A stretch of 64,000 nt of DNA from positions 1,736,001-1,800,000 of the forward strand of contig CAVWXT010000005.1 of assembly GCA_963759115.1 (NCBI GenBank). The letters run 5' to 3'. The notes under the pieces were generated by a model. That model did no database searches. It was not told the origin of the DNA and saw only the letters and a list, made by a program, of their open reading frames with translations. The DNA comes from CAVWXT01 sp963759115 (GTDB lineage Bacteria > Planctomycetota > Planctomycetia > Pirellulales > Thermoguttaceae). Positions within the stretch are counted from its first letter, which is position 1, and every line of letters begins with the position of its first letter. Made by a program: the position numbers and the translations under genes. Shown here in pieces: positions 31,283 through 40,955 of the stretch.

Positions 31283-32835
31283 GGCGTTCACGCAACAGAG
31301 CACCCCAACGGTGACGGCATTGCCGCAGCCGGCTGCGCCGGTAGCGGAACGTTTGCCCGTCCGCTCAGAACAGCGGCGCATTGACGGAGCAACATCAAAG
31401 AAGGAATGTCCGCCGGAGAACGCCTACCGGGCGGAGGAGAAAGGCGACGACCGCGAATCGATCGTCGCGGCATCGGCCACGCTGGACGGCGTATTGGCCG
31501 CGTTCGAAAGGCCGCCCCGCGCAACCGCGAGCCTGAACGCGGGAGGTCCCGCCGAAGGCATCCGACGCAGGGCAGAAGAAGATGCCCTCGGGCAATGGAC
31601 CGTTGACAGCGAGCAATGGACCGTTGGCGCCGAGCAGTGGGTATTGGGTACTCAACAGTGGGCGGTAGGCAGCGAGCCATGGGCCGTCGGCGCCGAACAG
31701 CATTACCCGGCTCCCGAACCGCGAGTCCCCAGCCAAGTTGGTGCCGCCAGTGCCGTCGCTGCAACCATTGCGCCGCCGCAGCCGCTTGAAAACCCGATGC
31801 CCGATGCGCGTACCACCGTCAAGCCGGCCCATGCGGAGATTCCATTGCCGCAACAGCTCGAAAGTCCGCCACAGCAGCTTGAGATGGCGTCACAGCACAT
31901 CGAGACGATGCCGCAACTTGGAGACCTTGCCGCAGCACGTCAAGAAGGCGCCGCAGCCGCAAGCCAGTCCGGCCGCTGACACGTGCCGGCCCACGCTCAA
32001 GCTGGCCGACGACGAGACAGGACAACCGCTAGTCTCATTTCCGACGGAAGAAACGGAAGGAGTTGTATCCTCCGTTCCGCCGTGTTCTGACCGCTCGCCC
32101 ACCCCCGATCCGTCGTGTACCATCCCTCTGTACCCCGACAAAACGCCACCCGCCGAGCTATTCCAGCCGGCGTGGCGGGTCGACCATTTCACCTGGCCGA
32201 AGGTCTGCCGCCGGCTCATCGCGCGGGCGGCCAAGGAACTCGACCGGTTGGCCGACGCCCTGGCAGCAGCCAGTGCGCGGGGGCAGAAGGTCTTGGCGAT
32301 TGCGGGCTATCGCCGCGGTGAAGGCGCCACAACGCTGTTGCTGTGCGCCGCCCGCCGCCTGGCGGAGCGGGGCATCAGACTGGCGTTGGTCGATGCCGAT
32401 CTGACGCGCCCGCGCCTTGCCAGTCGGCTGGGCGTACAGCCGCAGGTCGGTTGGGATGAGGGTGCCGCGGACGAAGAAGGCTCGCTGGCTCAGGCTATTG
32501 TCGAGGCGGCCGCCAACAACATGGCACTGCTTCCGGCCCGCGAGCGGCCCGCGGTAAACAGCCGGCCGGCCGACCTTTCGTCGCGCCTGGCGCGGTGCGT
32601 CGAACTCCTGCGCGGGCAGTACGACCTGGTGTTGGTGGATCTGGGACCGCTGGAAGATGCGGGGCTGGCCAACGGCCGCCCGGCGTGGGCAGTGCCGGGC
32701 ACCATCAATGGCGTCGTTCTCACCCACGACCAGCGCATCACGTCAGAGGAGGAACTGATCGACATCGAACGGCAATTGGCGGCAGCCGACGTCACGGCGG
32801 TGGGAATTGTCGAGAACTTTGTGGCCGAGGGTTAG
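31254..32835 (+). CDS. CpsD/CapB-like tyrosine kinase or ParA-like ATPase (one frameshift near 31918)
   Basis: About 526 residues. The N-terminal 250 residues are low complexity (Pro, Gln, Ala), including five 7-residue units of the QWTVGAE type at 31593-31697. The C-terminal domain is a P-loop NTPase: IAGYRRGEGATTLLLCAARRL (a deviant Walker A with GEGATT), LALVDADLTRPRLASRLGV (Walker A') and YDLVLVDLGPLEDA (Walker B). This is the layout of bacterial tyrosine kinases that control exopolysaccharide chain length. A Tyr-rich C-terminal cluster is absent, so an orphan regulator is possible. The frame break sits at a CTT-G and is resolved by removing one T. Confidence 0.65.
31593..31697. repeat. 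Five 21-bp units encoding a heptapeptide repeat
   Basis: Exactly 105 bp, five units of 21 bp starting CAATGGACCGTTGACAGCGA or CAGTGGG..., each seven residues (QWTVDSE, QWTVGAE, QWVLGTQ, QWAVGSE, PWAVGAE). The period of 7 bp in DNA and 7 residues in protein matches the degenerate 7-bp repeats seen elsewhere. Confidence 0.8.
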
Positions 32836-32870
32836 CGATCAGCCGACCCGAGACTGACTGGATCGTTGGA

Positions 32871-32889
32871 GTGGCAGTTGTACTGCCAC
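32871..32889. repeat. Small intergenic hairpin
   Basis: GTGGCAG-TTGTA-CTGCCAC forms a perfect 7-bp stem with a 5-base loop between the kinase-like gene and the ExeA-like gene. There is no T-run, so termination is not supported. Confidence 0.6.
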
Positions 32890-32982
32890 CCTAACAACGA
32901 ACTTTGTGGCCGACGGCTAAGCGGCTTCGACGCCGATCCGTGGGAGTGACGGCGGGGCCGTCGCTCCGTCCATCCGGGAGCG

Positions 32983-33808
32983 ATGAGAATGTACGAAACC
33001 TATTGGCATTTGAACCAGAAGCCGTTTGAAAATACTGCCGACCCGCGTTACTACTACCCCAGCGAGCCACATCAGGCGGCGCTCCTGAAGCTGCGTTACG
33101 CCATTGAGAACCGTCGCGGGGCGCCCTTCCTGGCGGGCCCAACCGGCTCCGGAAAGACCCTTCTAACGACCATGTTGCGCGATATCCTGGGCGAACGGTT
33201 CAGGCCCTTCGTCCACCTCGTGTTTCCCCAGATGTCGGCCCGAATTGCTGGCCTACCTGGCCGACGAGTTGGACGGCGGCGATCTCACGTCGGAGACAGG
33301 CGACGTGCGGGCGAGCATTCGCCGCATCGAGCGGTTCCTGGCTGTCAATACCAAGGAGGGCCGTCACGCGGTCATCGCCGTGGACGAGGCTCACTTGCTG
33401 GACGGCCTGCCTGCGCTGGAAACCTTGCGGTTGCTGATGAATTTCGAGCCCGGCGGCGTGCCGGCCCTGACGCTGATGTTGGTCGGCCCGCCGGCCCTCT
33501 TGCCCACCCTGGACCGCCTGCCGCAATGGGAAGAGCGTCTGGGCCTGAAGTGTCTCCTCCGCCCCTTCACCGAGTTGGAGACAGCCGGCTATGTGGAGCA
33601 TCGGTTGAAGGTGGCCGGGGCGCCGTGCTCCATTGTCGACCCCGAAGCCCTGCCCACGCTCCACGCCTTAACGCACGGCATCGCTCGGCAGATCAACCGG
33701 CTTTGCGACTTGGCGCTGCTGACCGGCTATGCCAAGGAGCAGCCACAAATCAGCGCCGAACATTTCGAGGCCGTCTGCCGCGATCTCGTGGCGGTTGCCG
33801 CAGCGTAG
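32983..33808 (+). CDS. ExeA/GspA-like AAA ATPase (one frameshift near 33235)
   Basis: About 275 residues. It begins MYETYWHLNQKPFENTADPR, the typical start of ExeA-type secretion ATPases (second ATG at 32989 is equally good). Walker A is FLAGPTGSGKTLL; after the frame break come Walker B AVIAVDEAHLLDG and sensor regions (LMLVGPPALLPTLDRL, GIARQINRLCDLALLTGYA). The family drives secretin assembly across peptidoglycan in type II secretion or acts with polysaccharide export. Its place behind a CpsD-like gene favours the latter. One T or one C too many near 33235 explains the shift. Confidence 0.78.
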
Positions 33809-33889
33809 CGGGCACTGCCGCAGCGGACTGTTCGAGTCCGGCCGTCGACGGTCCATTAGTGGTCTGACACGGAGAAGTCGTAGGGTTGG

Positions 33890-33949
33890 GTGCCAGGGGC
33901 AGCTTGTCTGCCCGTGGGGGGACACGGGCAGACAAGCTGCCCGCGGCAC
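33890..33949. repeat. Large intergenic hairpin (27-bp arms)
   Basis: Arms 33890-33916 and 33923-33949 pair at 25 of 27 positions around a six-base loop; the core is GGGCAGCTTGTCTGCCCGTG and its complement. It lies in the 303-bp gap before the Ser/Thr kinase and has no T-run. Confidence 0.85.
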
Positions 33950-34111
33950 TCGACAATTCCAGCGTGTCAACGACTGGCCTTGCAGTGGCGACTTCAGGCG
34001 GCAGCATGTTCTCGGGGGTCCGCCGCTACGCGCAGAAGGCGTATCTGGAATTGCCGCCCCACCCGTGCTATTATGAATACTGGCGCGTTAGCATCACGGG
34101 TTGGGGTCGGC

Positions 34112-35682
34112 ATGGCCAAGCGGACGGCGGAGGAATTTCTCGATCTGTTGCGTCGGAGTGGGCTGGTCGAAAAGGGCCAGCTCAACGCCGTTCTCGGCGA
34201 TTTACAGACGGAAGCCGGCGAGGAGGGCGTCGCTGACCCCGATTGTGTCGCCAACCGGCTCGTCGGATATGGCTTGATCACCCGCTGGCAGGCCGACAAA
34301 CTGATGGAGGGCCGCCACAAGGGCTTCTTCCTCGGCAAGTACAAGCTCATCGATCATTTGGGTTCCGGCGGGATGAGCGCCGTTTACCTCGCCGAACACG
34401 TGCTCATGCAGCGGCGGGTGGCAATCAAGGTCTTACCGAAGAATCGCGTCGCCGACACTTCCTATCTCGCCCGCTTTCACCGCGAGGCCCAGGCCGCCGC
34501 CACGCTCGATCACCGCAACATCGTTCGCGCGTACGACGTGGATCACGACGAGCGCGGCCGCGTCCACTACCTTGTGATGGAGTACATCGAGGGCCGCGAC
34601 CTTCAGCACGTCGTCCAGCAAGATGGTCCGCTGAATTACGTCACCGCGGCGGAGTACGTCCGCCAAGCGGCCGAAGGGCTCGCCCACGCGCATCAAGCCG
34701 GCCTGGTTCACCGCGACGTGAAGCCGGCCAACCTCTTAGTCGATCAGAAAAACGTCGTCAAAGTGCTGGACCTGGGACTGGCTCGTTTTGCCGACGAGAA
34801 CAAGGCCTCGCTCACGGTGGCCTTCGACGAAAACGTGCTGGGCACCGCCGACTACCTGGCGCCGGAGCAGGCACTGGACAGTCACGCAGCCGACGCCCGC
34901 GCAGACATTTATGGTCTGGGCTGCTCGTTCTACTTTCTCCTGACCGGCCATCCGCCCTTCCAAGGCGGCACGTTGCCGCAACGGTTGATGATGCACCAGA
35001 AGCAGGCGCCGCCGAGCATCTCAATCGACCGTCCTGACGCTCCCTTGGATTTGGTTGACATCTGCCTGAAAATGATGGCCAAGCGGCCCGATCAGCGATA
35101 TTTCTCGATGACCGAGGTCGCCATGGTTTTGGCCCAGTGGCTGGTGGCGCACGGCCAAGTCGTCGAGGGTGGCGGCATGGGATCGTCCGGCCGGCTAGTC
35201 GGAGCGATGTCTGGCGGAGCCTCTGTCTATGCCGAGAGCCGGTCGCCCCAACGCAAGTTGCTTGGAGATCCGCCGCCGGGGCCCCCAGCCTCGACGAAGA
35301 TCAGTCGTCCTGCGGGCATGCCCCCGCTTCCAAGCAACCCGTCGTCTCTGACGGAGACCTCCACCGATTTGGGGCGTTCGGCCGTGAAGGCAGCAGTCCC
35401 CGAAAGGGCTGCTGTCGCGCGGAACCCAGTCCTCGCCCCGTCCCGAAGAAATCCCTACCCGTTGCACAACCGCTGAAAGAATTGACCGCCACGGAGCCCG
35501 TCGCCAGGAACTTACCGGCGAGGTCGCTGTTGGATGAGCCCGATCCATTGCAGGGTTGGGTGCCGCCGGCCTCCTTCACGCGACGCAGGCGAGTCCCCCC
35601 CGTATGGATTTGGTTGGCCGCTGCCGGCGGCGCCGTCGTGGCACTCATCATCATCATGATTGCGACGCTCATGCGGGGATAA
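34112..35682 (+). CDS. Hanks-type Ser/Thr protein kinase with C-terminal membrane anchor (frameshift near 35445)
   Basis: About 523 residues. The ATG at 34112 starts MAKRTAEEFLDLLRRSGLVE, a small helical N-terminal module common in planctomycete kinases. The kinase domain runs from about residue 75: glycine loop LIDHLGSGGMSAVYLAEH, catalytic Lys in RVAIKVLP, catalytic loop GLVHRDVKPANLL (Asp near residue 201), DFG replaced by DLG in VLDLGLARF, and an APE-like LAPEQAL. One C missing from a C-run near 35445 leads to the C-terminal VWIWLAAAGGAVVALIIIMI helix. The DLG variant is frequent in this phylum. Confidence 0.85.
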
Positions 35683-35870
35683 GAACCGCTCCAGGAACGT
35701 CGCCGCAGAACGGAATTCATTCCGTTCGAGCGGGTTGAAATCGGCTCTACCGCCCCCCTCCTTCGGATTGCACGTGATTTTTCATGTGCCGTCACAGACT
35801 ATGTAACCGATATATTCAACCACATTTTGCGTCAGACACTACGCAATCATCGATCCGTTTGGGTAGCTCA

Positions 35871-36584
35871 GTGAAACTGCGAAGCTCATGGCTGATTCGG
35901 ATTGTTGCATGGCTGGCCGCCATGATCTTGCGCATGGCTGCGAACGCTGCGAACCCAGGTAAGATCGCACGATCCAAGAGTTTACCCGCCCCGACTTGAT
36001 GCCGAGCGGTTCATCTACGCCTTTTGGCATGAATCACTCTTGGCGCCTGCCAAGATAAAGACCCGAGTCAAGATCATGGTGAGCCAGAGCGCGACGGTGA
36101 GCTCATCGCCCAAGTCTGCAGTCATTTGGGCATCGGCGTAGTTCGGGGCTCCACAACGCGCGGCGGCGCGATGGGTCTGTTGGACCTGTTGCGAGAGGGC
36201 GAAGGCTCTCACCTGGCCCTGACCCCCGACGGTCCTCGCGGTCCGCGGCGGCGTCTCCAGCCTGGATTGATCTTCCTGGCGTCGCACGCGGGGTTTCCCA
36301 TCGTGCCCGTGGGAATTGGCTTCACCCGGGCATGGCGGGCGAAGAGTTGGGATCGGTTTGCCATTCCCCGGCCGTTCAGCACGATCACCGCTGTGTTGGC
36401 CGACCCGATCGTCATACCTCGTGACCTGGACAACCAGGGTCTGGAACGCTGCCGGATACAGGTTGAAGAATCGCTGCTAGGGGCGACCCAGGCCGCCGAG
36501 CGTTGGGCGGAAGCCATCGTGAAAGGCTCGCAACGCGCCGATTCGGTCGCTGCTTCCGCGGGCGCCGAGGCGGCCCCACTATAG
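35871..36584 (+). CDS. Lysophospholipid acyltransferase-like protein (DUF374), frameshifted N-terminal half
   Basis: The C-terminal half (from about 36126) is intact and carries DUF374 landmarks: GIGVVRGSTTRGGAMGLLDL, LTPDGPRGPRRRLQPGLIFL and GFPIVPVGIGFTRAWRAKSW. The N-terminal half is recovered only across two or three breaks (near 35935, 36095): a start GTG at 35871 (KLRSSWLIRIVAWLAAMI), then FIYAFWHESLLAPAK with the HxxxxD-like site reduced to WHES. The family acylates lipids in the inner membrane. It precedes an acyl carrier protein gene by 70 bases, suggesting a shared pathway. Real decay of the N-terminus cannot be excluded. Confidence 0.68.
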
Positions 36585-36656
36585 ATACAGATACGTACAC
36601 ATAGTCCGGCAGGCCAACCGATGGCCTGTCCTTCCGTCAAGCAGGGAGAATGAGCG

Positions 36657-36923
36657 ATGGAACGCCATGAGTTGAGTGAAGTCTTGCGGGAATTGGTGGA
36701 ACTCGAAACCGGGGAGACGTGCCCCGACCTGGACGATGCGACCGACCTGCGACATGGCCTGAATCTCGACTCGCTGGACATGGTCACGCTGGTGTTCCGA
36801 ATCGAGAATCGACTTCGCATCGAAATCAAGGGCGAAGAATTGGGCCAACTCGCCAATGTGGGAGATTTCCTCGATCTCTTGCAGGCAAAGCTGGCATCCG
36901 CCGCGGCGCGCAAGGCGGCCTGA
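36657..36923 (+). CDS. Acyl carrier protein
   Basis: 88 residues. The phosphopantetheine attachment Ser is S39 in LNLDSLDMVTLVF, followed by the helix II acidic residues that contact partner enzymes. It carries acyl chains as thioesters for the ketosynthase pair downstream. A ribosome site (GGGAGAATGAGCG) precedes the start. Together with the two ketosynthases and the acyltransferase it forms a small fatty acid or polyketide-type cluster. Confidence 0.9.
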   Translation: MERHELSEVLRELVELETGETCPDLDDATDLRHGLNLDSLDMVTLVFRIENRLRIEIKGEELGQLANVGDFLDLLQAKLASAAARKAA

Positions 36924-36944
36924 TCGCGAACCTCGCACATTCCG

Positions 36945-37841
36945 GTGACTGCTAGCCGCCGGCTACTGGACTTTGATTTCCCGACGGTCAATAGCCGGCT
37001 GAAAGTGACGCTTATGGCTCTCTCCTCGTCTTGGGCACACGGTTCTCGACCTTCGACATTTGCCTGTTCCGTGGCCGCGTACGGCGTCGTCGAGGCCACG
37101 CCGACCGATGTGTCGGCGTTGCGCGAGCAGCCCGGTTCGTCCTTGACACATCGCGTCCCTCCGCGGTTCCTGCGATATGCCGACGAGCAGACCGTGGTAG
37201 GGCTGGCGGCCGTACTGCGAGCCATCGACTCGCATCCCTTGCGCCACACGTGCTTCGACGACTGGGGAGTGCTGGCTGCACCGCAGTTTCTCGGCCGAGT
37301 CCTGGGTGCAGCGACCTTGGCCAACTTCCAGCGAACCTGCCAGGCGGCCGTTTCACCGCATTTCATCCCTCAACACTCCCTGCACTCGGTCTCCGGGGCG
37401 ATCAGCATCGCACTGGGCATGAGCGGGCCGAACTTCGGCGTGGGCGGGGGACCCGAGGCGCTGGCGGAAGGACTGACGGTCGCTCTGACGTTCCTCGACA
37501 ATCAGGCCGTGCCGGGGCTATGGTTGGTGCTCACCCAATGGGTGCCCGAGTTGACGCCCGACCCCCAGGGCTCTGCCCCCAATGACGCCGTGTGCTGGGG
37601 CGTGGCGCTGGCGCTGGTCCCCGGCGACCATCTGGATTGCGTACTGCGACTCAACCGCGAGTCGCCCCTTCGTCTCATCGGGTTAGCCCAGCACGCAAGC
37701 GGCTCGAAATTAGTGGAACTGGCGACTGTCCTGGCGATGCCGCCCGGAGCCAGGCAACGCTGGGGGTGGTCGTGCCCGATGCCCGGCGGCGGAGACATCG
37801 AGTTGACATTGCAGGCACAACGGCAATTGAAGGCGGCCTGA
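36945..37841 (+). CDS. Ketosynthase-like protein without the catalytic cysteine (chain-length-factor-like)
   Basis: 298 residues, shorter than a full ketosynthase (about 410). Thiolase-fold landmarks are SHPLRHTCFDDWGVLAAPQFLG... and SGAISIALGMSGPNFGVGGG; at the place where active ketosynthases have TACSSG, this protein reads VGGGPEAL, so the nucleophilic Cys is missing. Proteins like this pair with an active ketosynthase as a KS-beta or chain-length factor. The start is a GTG at 36945; an ATG at 37014 in the same frame is an alternative. The stop is two bases before the start of the active ketosynthase, so the pair is co-translated. Confidence 0.75.
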   Translation: MTASRRLLDFDFPTVNSRLKVTLMALSSSWAHGSRPSTFACSVAAYGVVEATPTDVSALREQPGSSLTHRVPPRFLRYADEQTVVGLAAVLRAIDSHPLRHTCFDDWGVLAAPQFLGRVLGAATLANFQRTCQAAVSPHFIPQHSLHSVSGAISIALGMSGPNFGVGGGPEALAEGLTVALTFLDNQAVPGLWLVLTQWVPELTPDPQGSAPNDAVCWGVALALVPGDHLDCVLRLNRESPLRLIGLAQHASGSKLVELATVLAMPPGARQRWGWSCPMPGGGDIELTLQAQRQLKAA

Positions 37842-37843
37842 CC

Positions 37844-39055
37844 ATGAGCCAAGACGTGTGGGTTACCGGCGTCGGAGCGGTCACTCCGCTCGGCCACAGC
37901 TTTTCGACCTTTGCGGAAAGACTCCTGGCCGGAGAGTCGGGCGTTGCTTCCCGACAACTGCTGGGCACGGATCCGGCCGACTGTCAGTGCATTGGGGCGG
38001 TCGAGGAGATTCCCCCGCCGTCGACATGGGACCCGCAGGCGTTCCGTGAACTCAATCGGCTGGAACAACTGGCCTTGAGTTGCACGGCGAACGCCTTGGA
38101 GGATTCCGGCCTGTGGCCCGAGCGCGGCCAACGACGGACGGGACTCGTTCTGGGATTAGGCGCCGAGTATCTCCGCGTCTGGGAGTTAGATCTTAAGAAC
38201 GGTGGACATCGCGTGTACGATCCCAGCCAAGACACGCAGTCGCTCGTACACTTCCTTCAAGGCACGTTGGACTTGGAAGGGCCTGCGGTTGCCGTAGCCG
38301 CCGCTTGTGCCAGCGGCGGGTTTGCCCTGGAACTGGCGCGGCGTTGGGTGGAATCGGGATGGGTCGACGTCTGCCTGGCCGGGAGTTGCGATCTGGCCAC
38401 GCCGATGGCCTATGCCGGTTTCCACAACCTGCGAGCCCTCAGCCGCCGCAAAGACTGTGCGGCAACCGCCTCGCGTCCCTTCGACCGCGCCCGCGACGGC
38501 TTTGTGATGGGCGAGGGCGGCGCCGTGTTCGTGTTGGAGGCAGCCGACAACGCTCGGCGACGCGGCGCGACGGCCTACGGCCAAATCGCCGGATTCGGCG
38601 CCACCAGCGATGCCTCGCACATGGTGATTCCCAGCGCCGACTCGAAGGCCACGAGCCGGGCAATCTGTCGGGCCCTTGAAGACGCCGCAGTCAATCCCGA
38701 AGACGTGGATTACGTCAACGCTCATGCCGCGGGCACGCCGGTCGGCGATCGCGCCGAGGCCGGGGCCTTGCAACTGGCCCTGGGTCCCGCCGTCGCAGAC
38801 GTCCCCGTAAGCTCCACCAAGAGCATGACCGGCCATCTTCTCAGCGGCGCGGCGGCCGTCGAAGCCATGGCCTGCCTGGTGGCCCTGCGACATCAAGCCA
38901 TCCCGCCGACGATCAACCTGGACGATCCCGACCCCGAGTGTTCTCTCCACCACGTGCCGCACCACGCCCGGCCCCAGAGGGTTCGCGTGGCAATCTCCAA
39001 TTCGCTCGGCTTCGGCGGCAGCAATACCTGCCTCGTTCTCCGCCAGGTCGCCTGA
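37844..39055 (+). CDS. Beta-ketoacyl-ACP synthase (FabF-like)
   Basis: About 403 residues. The Cys-His-His triad is visible: C155 in AAACASGGFALE, His near 293 in NAHAAGTPVGD and His near 331 in KSMTGHLLSGA. The N-terminus VWVTGVGAVTPLGHSF and C-terminal SNSLGFGGSNTCLVL are typical. It extends acyl chains on ACP by decarboxylative condensation. It is read directly after the Cys-less partner and its stop overlaps the truB start (TGATG). Confidence 0.93.
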   Translation: MSQDVWVTGVGAVTPLGHSFSTFAERLLAGESGVASRQLLGTDPADCQCIGAVEEIPPPSTWDPQAFRELNRLEQLALSCTANALEDSGLWPERGQRRTGLVLGLGAEYLRVWELDLKNGGHRVYDPSQDTQSLVHFLQGTLDLEGPAVAVAAACASGGFALELARRWVESGWVDVCLAGSCDLATPMAYAGFHNLRALSRRKDCAATASRPFDRARDGFVMGEGGAVFVLEAADNARRRGATAYGQIAGFGATSDASHMVIPSADSKATSRAICRALEDAAVNPEDVDYVNAHAAGTPVGDRAEAGALQLALGPAVADVPVSSTKSMTGHLLSGAAAVEAMACLVALRHQAIPPTINLDDPDPECSLHHVPHHARPQRVRVAISNSLGFGGSNTCLVLRQVA

Positions 39056-39966
39056 TGCCTCCCTGCGGACTGCTCAACCTGAACAAGCCGGCCGGCATGA
39101 CCTCGCGTCAGGCGGTGGACACGGTGCAACGGTTGTCGCGGCCGGCCAAGGCGGGCCACGCCGGCACGCTCGACCCCCTGGCCCGCGGCGTGCTGGTGGT
39201 CTGCGTCGGATCGGCGACGCGGTTGATCGAATACGTGCAACGCATGAAGAAGCAATACGTGGGCACGTTTCTCCTGGGTCGGCAGAGCCCTACCGAGGAT
39301 ATCGAGGGCGCCGTGACCGAACTGCCCGGGGCGCCCGTGCCGACGCGGCAGCAGATCGAGTCGGCGGCGGGGCATTTCGTGGGCCAAATCGAGCAGCGGC
39401 CGCCGGTCTTTTCGGCGTTGAAGATCCGCGGTCGCCCGGCCTACAAGCTCGCCCGCCAAGGCAAACCGGTCGAGCTTGAGTCGCGGCCGGTGGATATCTA
39501 TCGCATCGAAATCAGGGCCTACCAGTATCCCGAACTGGTCTTGGAGATCGACTGTGGCGGCGGCACGTACGTCCGCTCGCTCGGCCGCGACCTGGCCGAA
39601 TCGCTGGGCACGGCAGCCGTGATGTCGGCGCTGGAGCGGACCTCCATCGGCAGCCTTCGCATCGAGGAGGCCATCGACCCCCGAGAGCTCACCCGCGAGA
39701 ACTGGCTCACGTTTCTCCAGCCGCCGCTTCGGGCCGTCGAATATCTGCCCCGCGTGCGGCTTTCGGCCGAGGAGGCCACCCGTCTCCGCAACGGACTCAC
39801 GATCGAACGAAACCGGGAAAGCCCGCCGCTCGCGGCTTCACAAGCCGAGGAACTTGCCGCAGTTGATCCCGCTGGCCAACTTGTGGGGATTGTCGTCCTC
39901 GGCGCTCCCGGCCAATGGCGTTCCGTGCGAATCCTGCCGATTGTGACTCCCAGCTTGACGCCATGA
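39055..39966 (+). CDS. truB: tRNA pseudouridine(55) synthase
   Basis: 303 residues. The catalytic Asp is D40 in GHAGTLDPLARGVL; other signatures are LLNLNKPAGMTS at the start, KKQYVGTFLLGRQSPTED, and CGGGTYVRSLGRDLAESLGT. It makes the T-loop pseudouridine in tRNA. The ATG at 39055 overlaps the ketosynthase stop, an unusual neighbour for truB, which usually lies with rbfA and infB. Confidence 0.95.
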   Translation: MPPCGLLNLNKPAGMTSRQAVDTVQRLSRPAKAGHAGTLDPLARGVLVVCVGSATRLIEYVQRMKKQYVGTFLLGRQSPTEDIEGAVTELPGAPVPTRQQIESAAGHFVGQIEQRPPVFSALKIRGRPAYKLARQGKPVELESRPVDIYRIEIRAYQYPELVLEIDCGGGTYVRSLGRDLAESLGTAAVMSALERTSIGSLRIEEAIDPRELTRENWLTFLQPPLRAVEYLPRVRLSAEEATRLRNGLTIERNRESPPLAASQAEELAAVDPAGQLVGIVVLGAPGQWRSVRILPIVTPSLTP

Positions 39967-40007
39967 GGGTTCTGTCGTACCCTATATTCAGGTGGATTGG
40001 TGCCGTT

Positions 40008-40358
40008 ATGAAAACGCCCCAAGCGAGTCGCTCGACCCCGGTCCTTCATCCCTGCGTGATCGAATTGCGCAAGATGCTCCAGTCGGTGCTGGGCGATGAT
40101 TTCGTCCGGCTGTACCATTACGGCTCGCGCATCGAGGGCGGCGCAAATGCCGATTCGGACTACGATTTGCTGTGCGTGACCAGGAACCCACTGAACCGTC
40201 AGCACAGAGACGAGATTCTGGACCAGCGAATGGACATCGAGTTGGCGCACGATGTCGTATTCGATCTTCATTTCTACTCGGAAGAGGAACTTCGCACACC
40301 TCCCGTCTCTTTCACTCCCTACGTACAGCACGTGACGGCCGATGGCGTTGTAGTATGA
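40008..40358 (+). CDS. Minimal nucleotidyltransferase (MNT antitoxin-like)
   Basis: 116 residues. The nucleotidyltransferase signature is YGSRIEGGANADSDYDLL with Gly39-Ser40 and the acidic pair Asp51 and Asp53. In MNT/HEPN modules this protein modifies and silences the HEPN partner. It overlaps the next gene by four bases (ATGA). The alternative, an aminoglycoside nucleotidyltransferase, is unlikely at this length and context. Confidence 0.85.
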   Translation: MKTPQASRSTPVLHPCVIELRKMLQSVLGDDFVRLYHYGSRIEGGANADSDYDLLCVTRNPLNRQHRDEILDQRMDIELAHDVVFDLHFYSEEELRTPPVSFTPYVQHVTADGVVV

Positions 40359-40756
40359 TTCTTTCCGACGATGAGCGGAGGCAACTGGTGGCGATGCGCG
40401 TGGCCCGCGCGGACGACGCTTTGGCCGACGCGGCAACGCTGGTTGATCGCGGCTCGTGTTACGGCACCGTGAACAGGTGCTACTATGCGATGTTCCACGC
40501 GGCGTCCGCCCTGGCGATTCGAGACAATTGTGCGTTTCACAAGCACCGCGCAGGGATCTCCTGGTTCAGCCGCGAGTATGTCAAGACCCGACGGCTTTCG
40601 CGCGACTCCGGCAAGTGGCTCCGCGTGGCGTTTGACCAGCGGTGTGACGCCGATTACAGCGACGCCGCCACGTTCACCGCCGAGCAGGTCGAGGCCACGC
40701 TCGACCAGGCCCGCCGGTTTGTGGCCGAGGTGAAAGTGCTCCTCCAGCCAACCTGA
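40355..40756 (+). CDS. HEPN domain protein (toxin-like partner)
   Basis: 133 residues, all helical. The HEPN RNase-type motif R-x6-H is seen as R41-CYYAMF-H48. Family HEPN/MNT pairs act as toxin-antitoxin or abortive systems, the HEPN protein cutting RNA. It starts inside the stop of the MNT gene, the usual order and coupling. Confidence 0.87.
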   Translation: MILSDDERRQLVAMRVARADDALADAATLVDRGSCYGTVNRCYYAMFHAASALAIRDNCAFHKHRAGISWFSREYVKTRRLSRDSGKWLRVAFDQRCDADYSDAATFTAEQVEATLDQARRFVAEVKVLLQPT

Positions 40757-40955
40757 CGACGGTCGCCGGCCCGCCGTCGCTTTCCGACATTCTCACCTTG
40801 GCACTTGGTACTTCGTACTCGGCGCACCGCCCCCGCCGGCCCGAGCCGATGCACCAATTGGTGATGTAGTAGTAGACGGAACGGCAAAACCCAGAGCAGA
40901 ACGGGCCAGCCGCGTGGCGGGCCGTTTTGCTTGCTGGTCGATTGCGTTGGATGTC

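Noticed and set aside
32871..32889. Intrinsic terminator
   Set aside because: The stem has no T-run on either strand, so only a hairpin is claimed.
35683..35870. A gene between the first kinase and the acyltransferase
   Set aside because: No frame with a start, ribosome site or motif was found; the segment is shorter than 200 bp.
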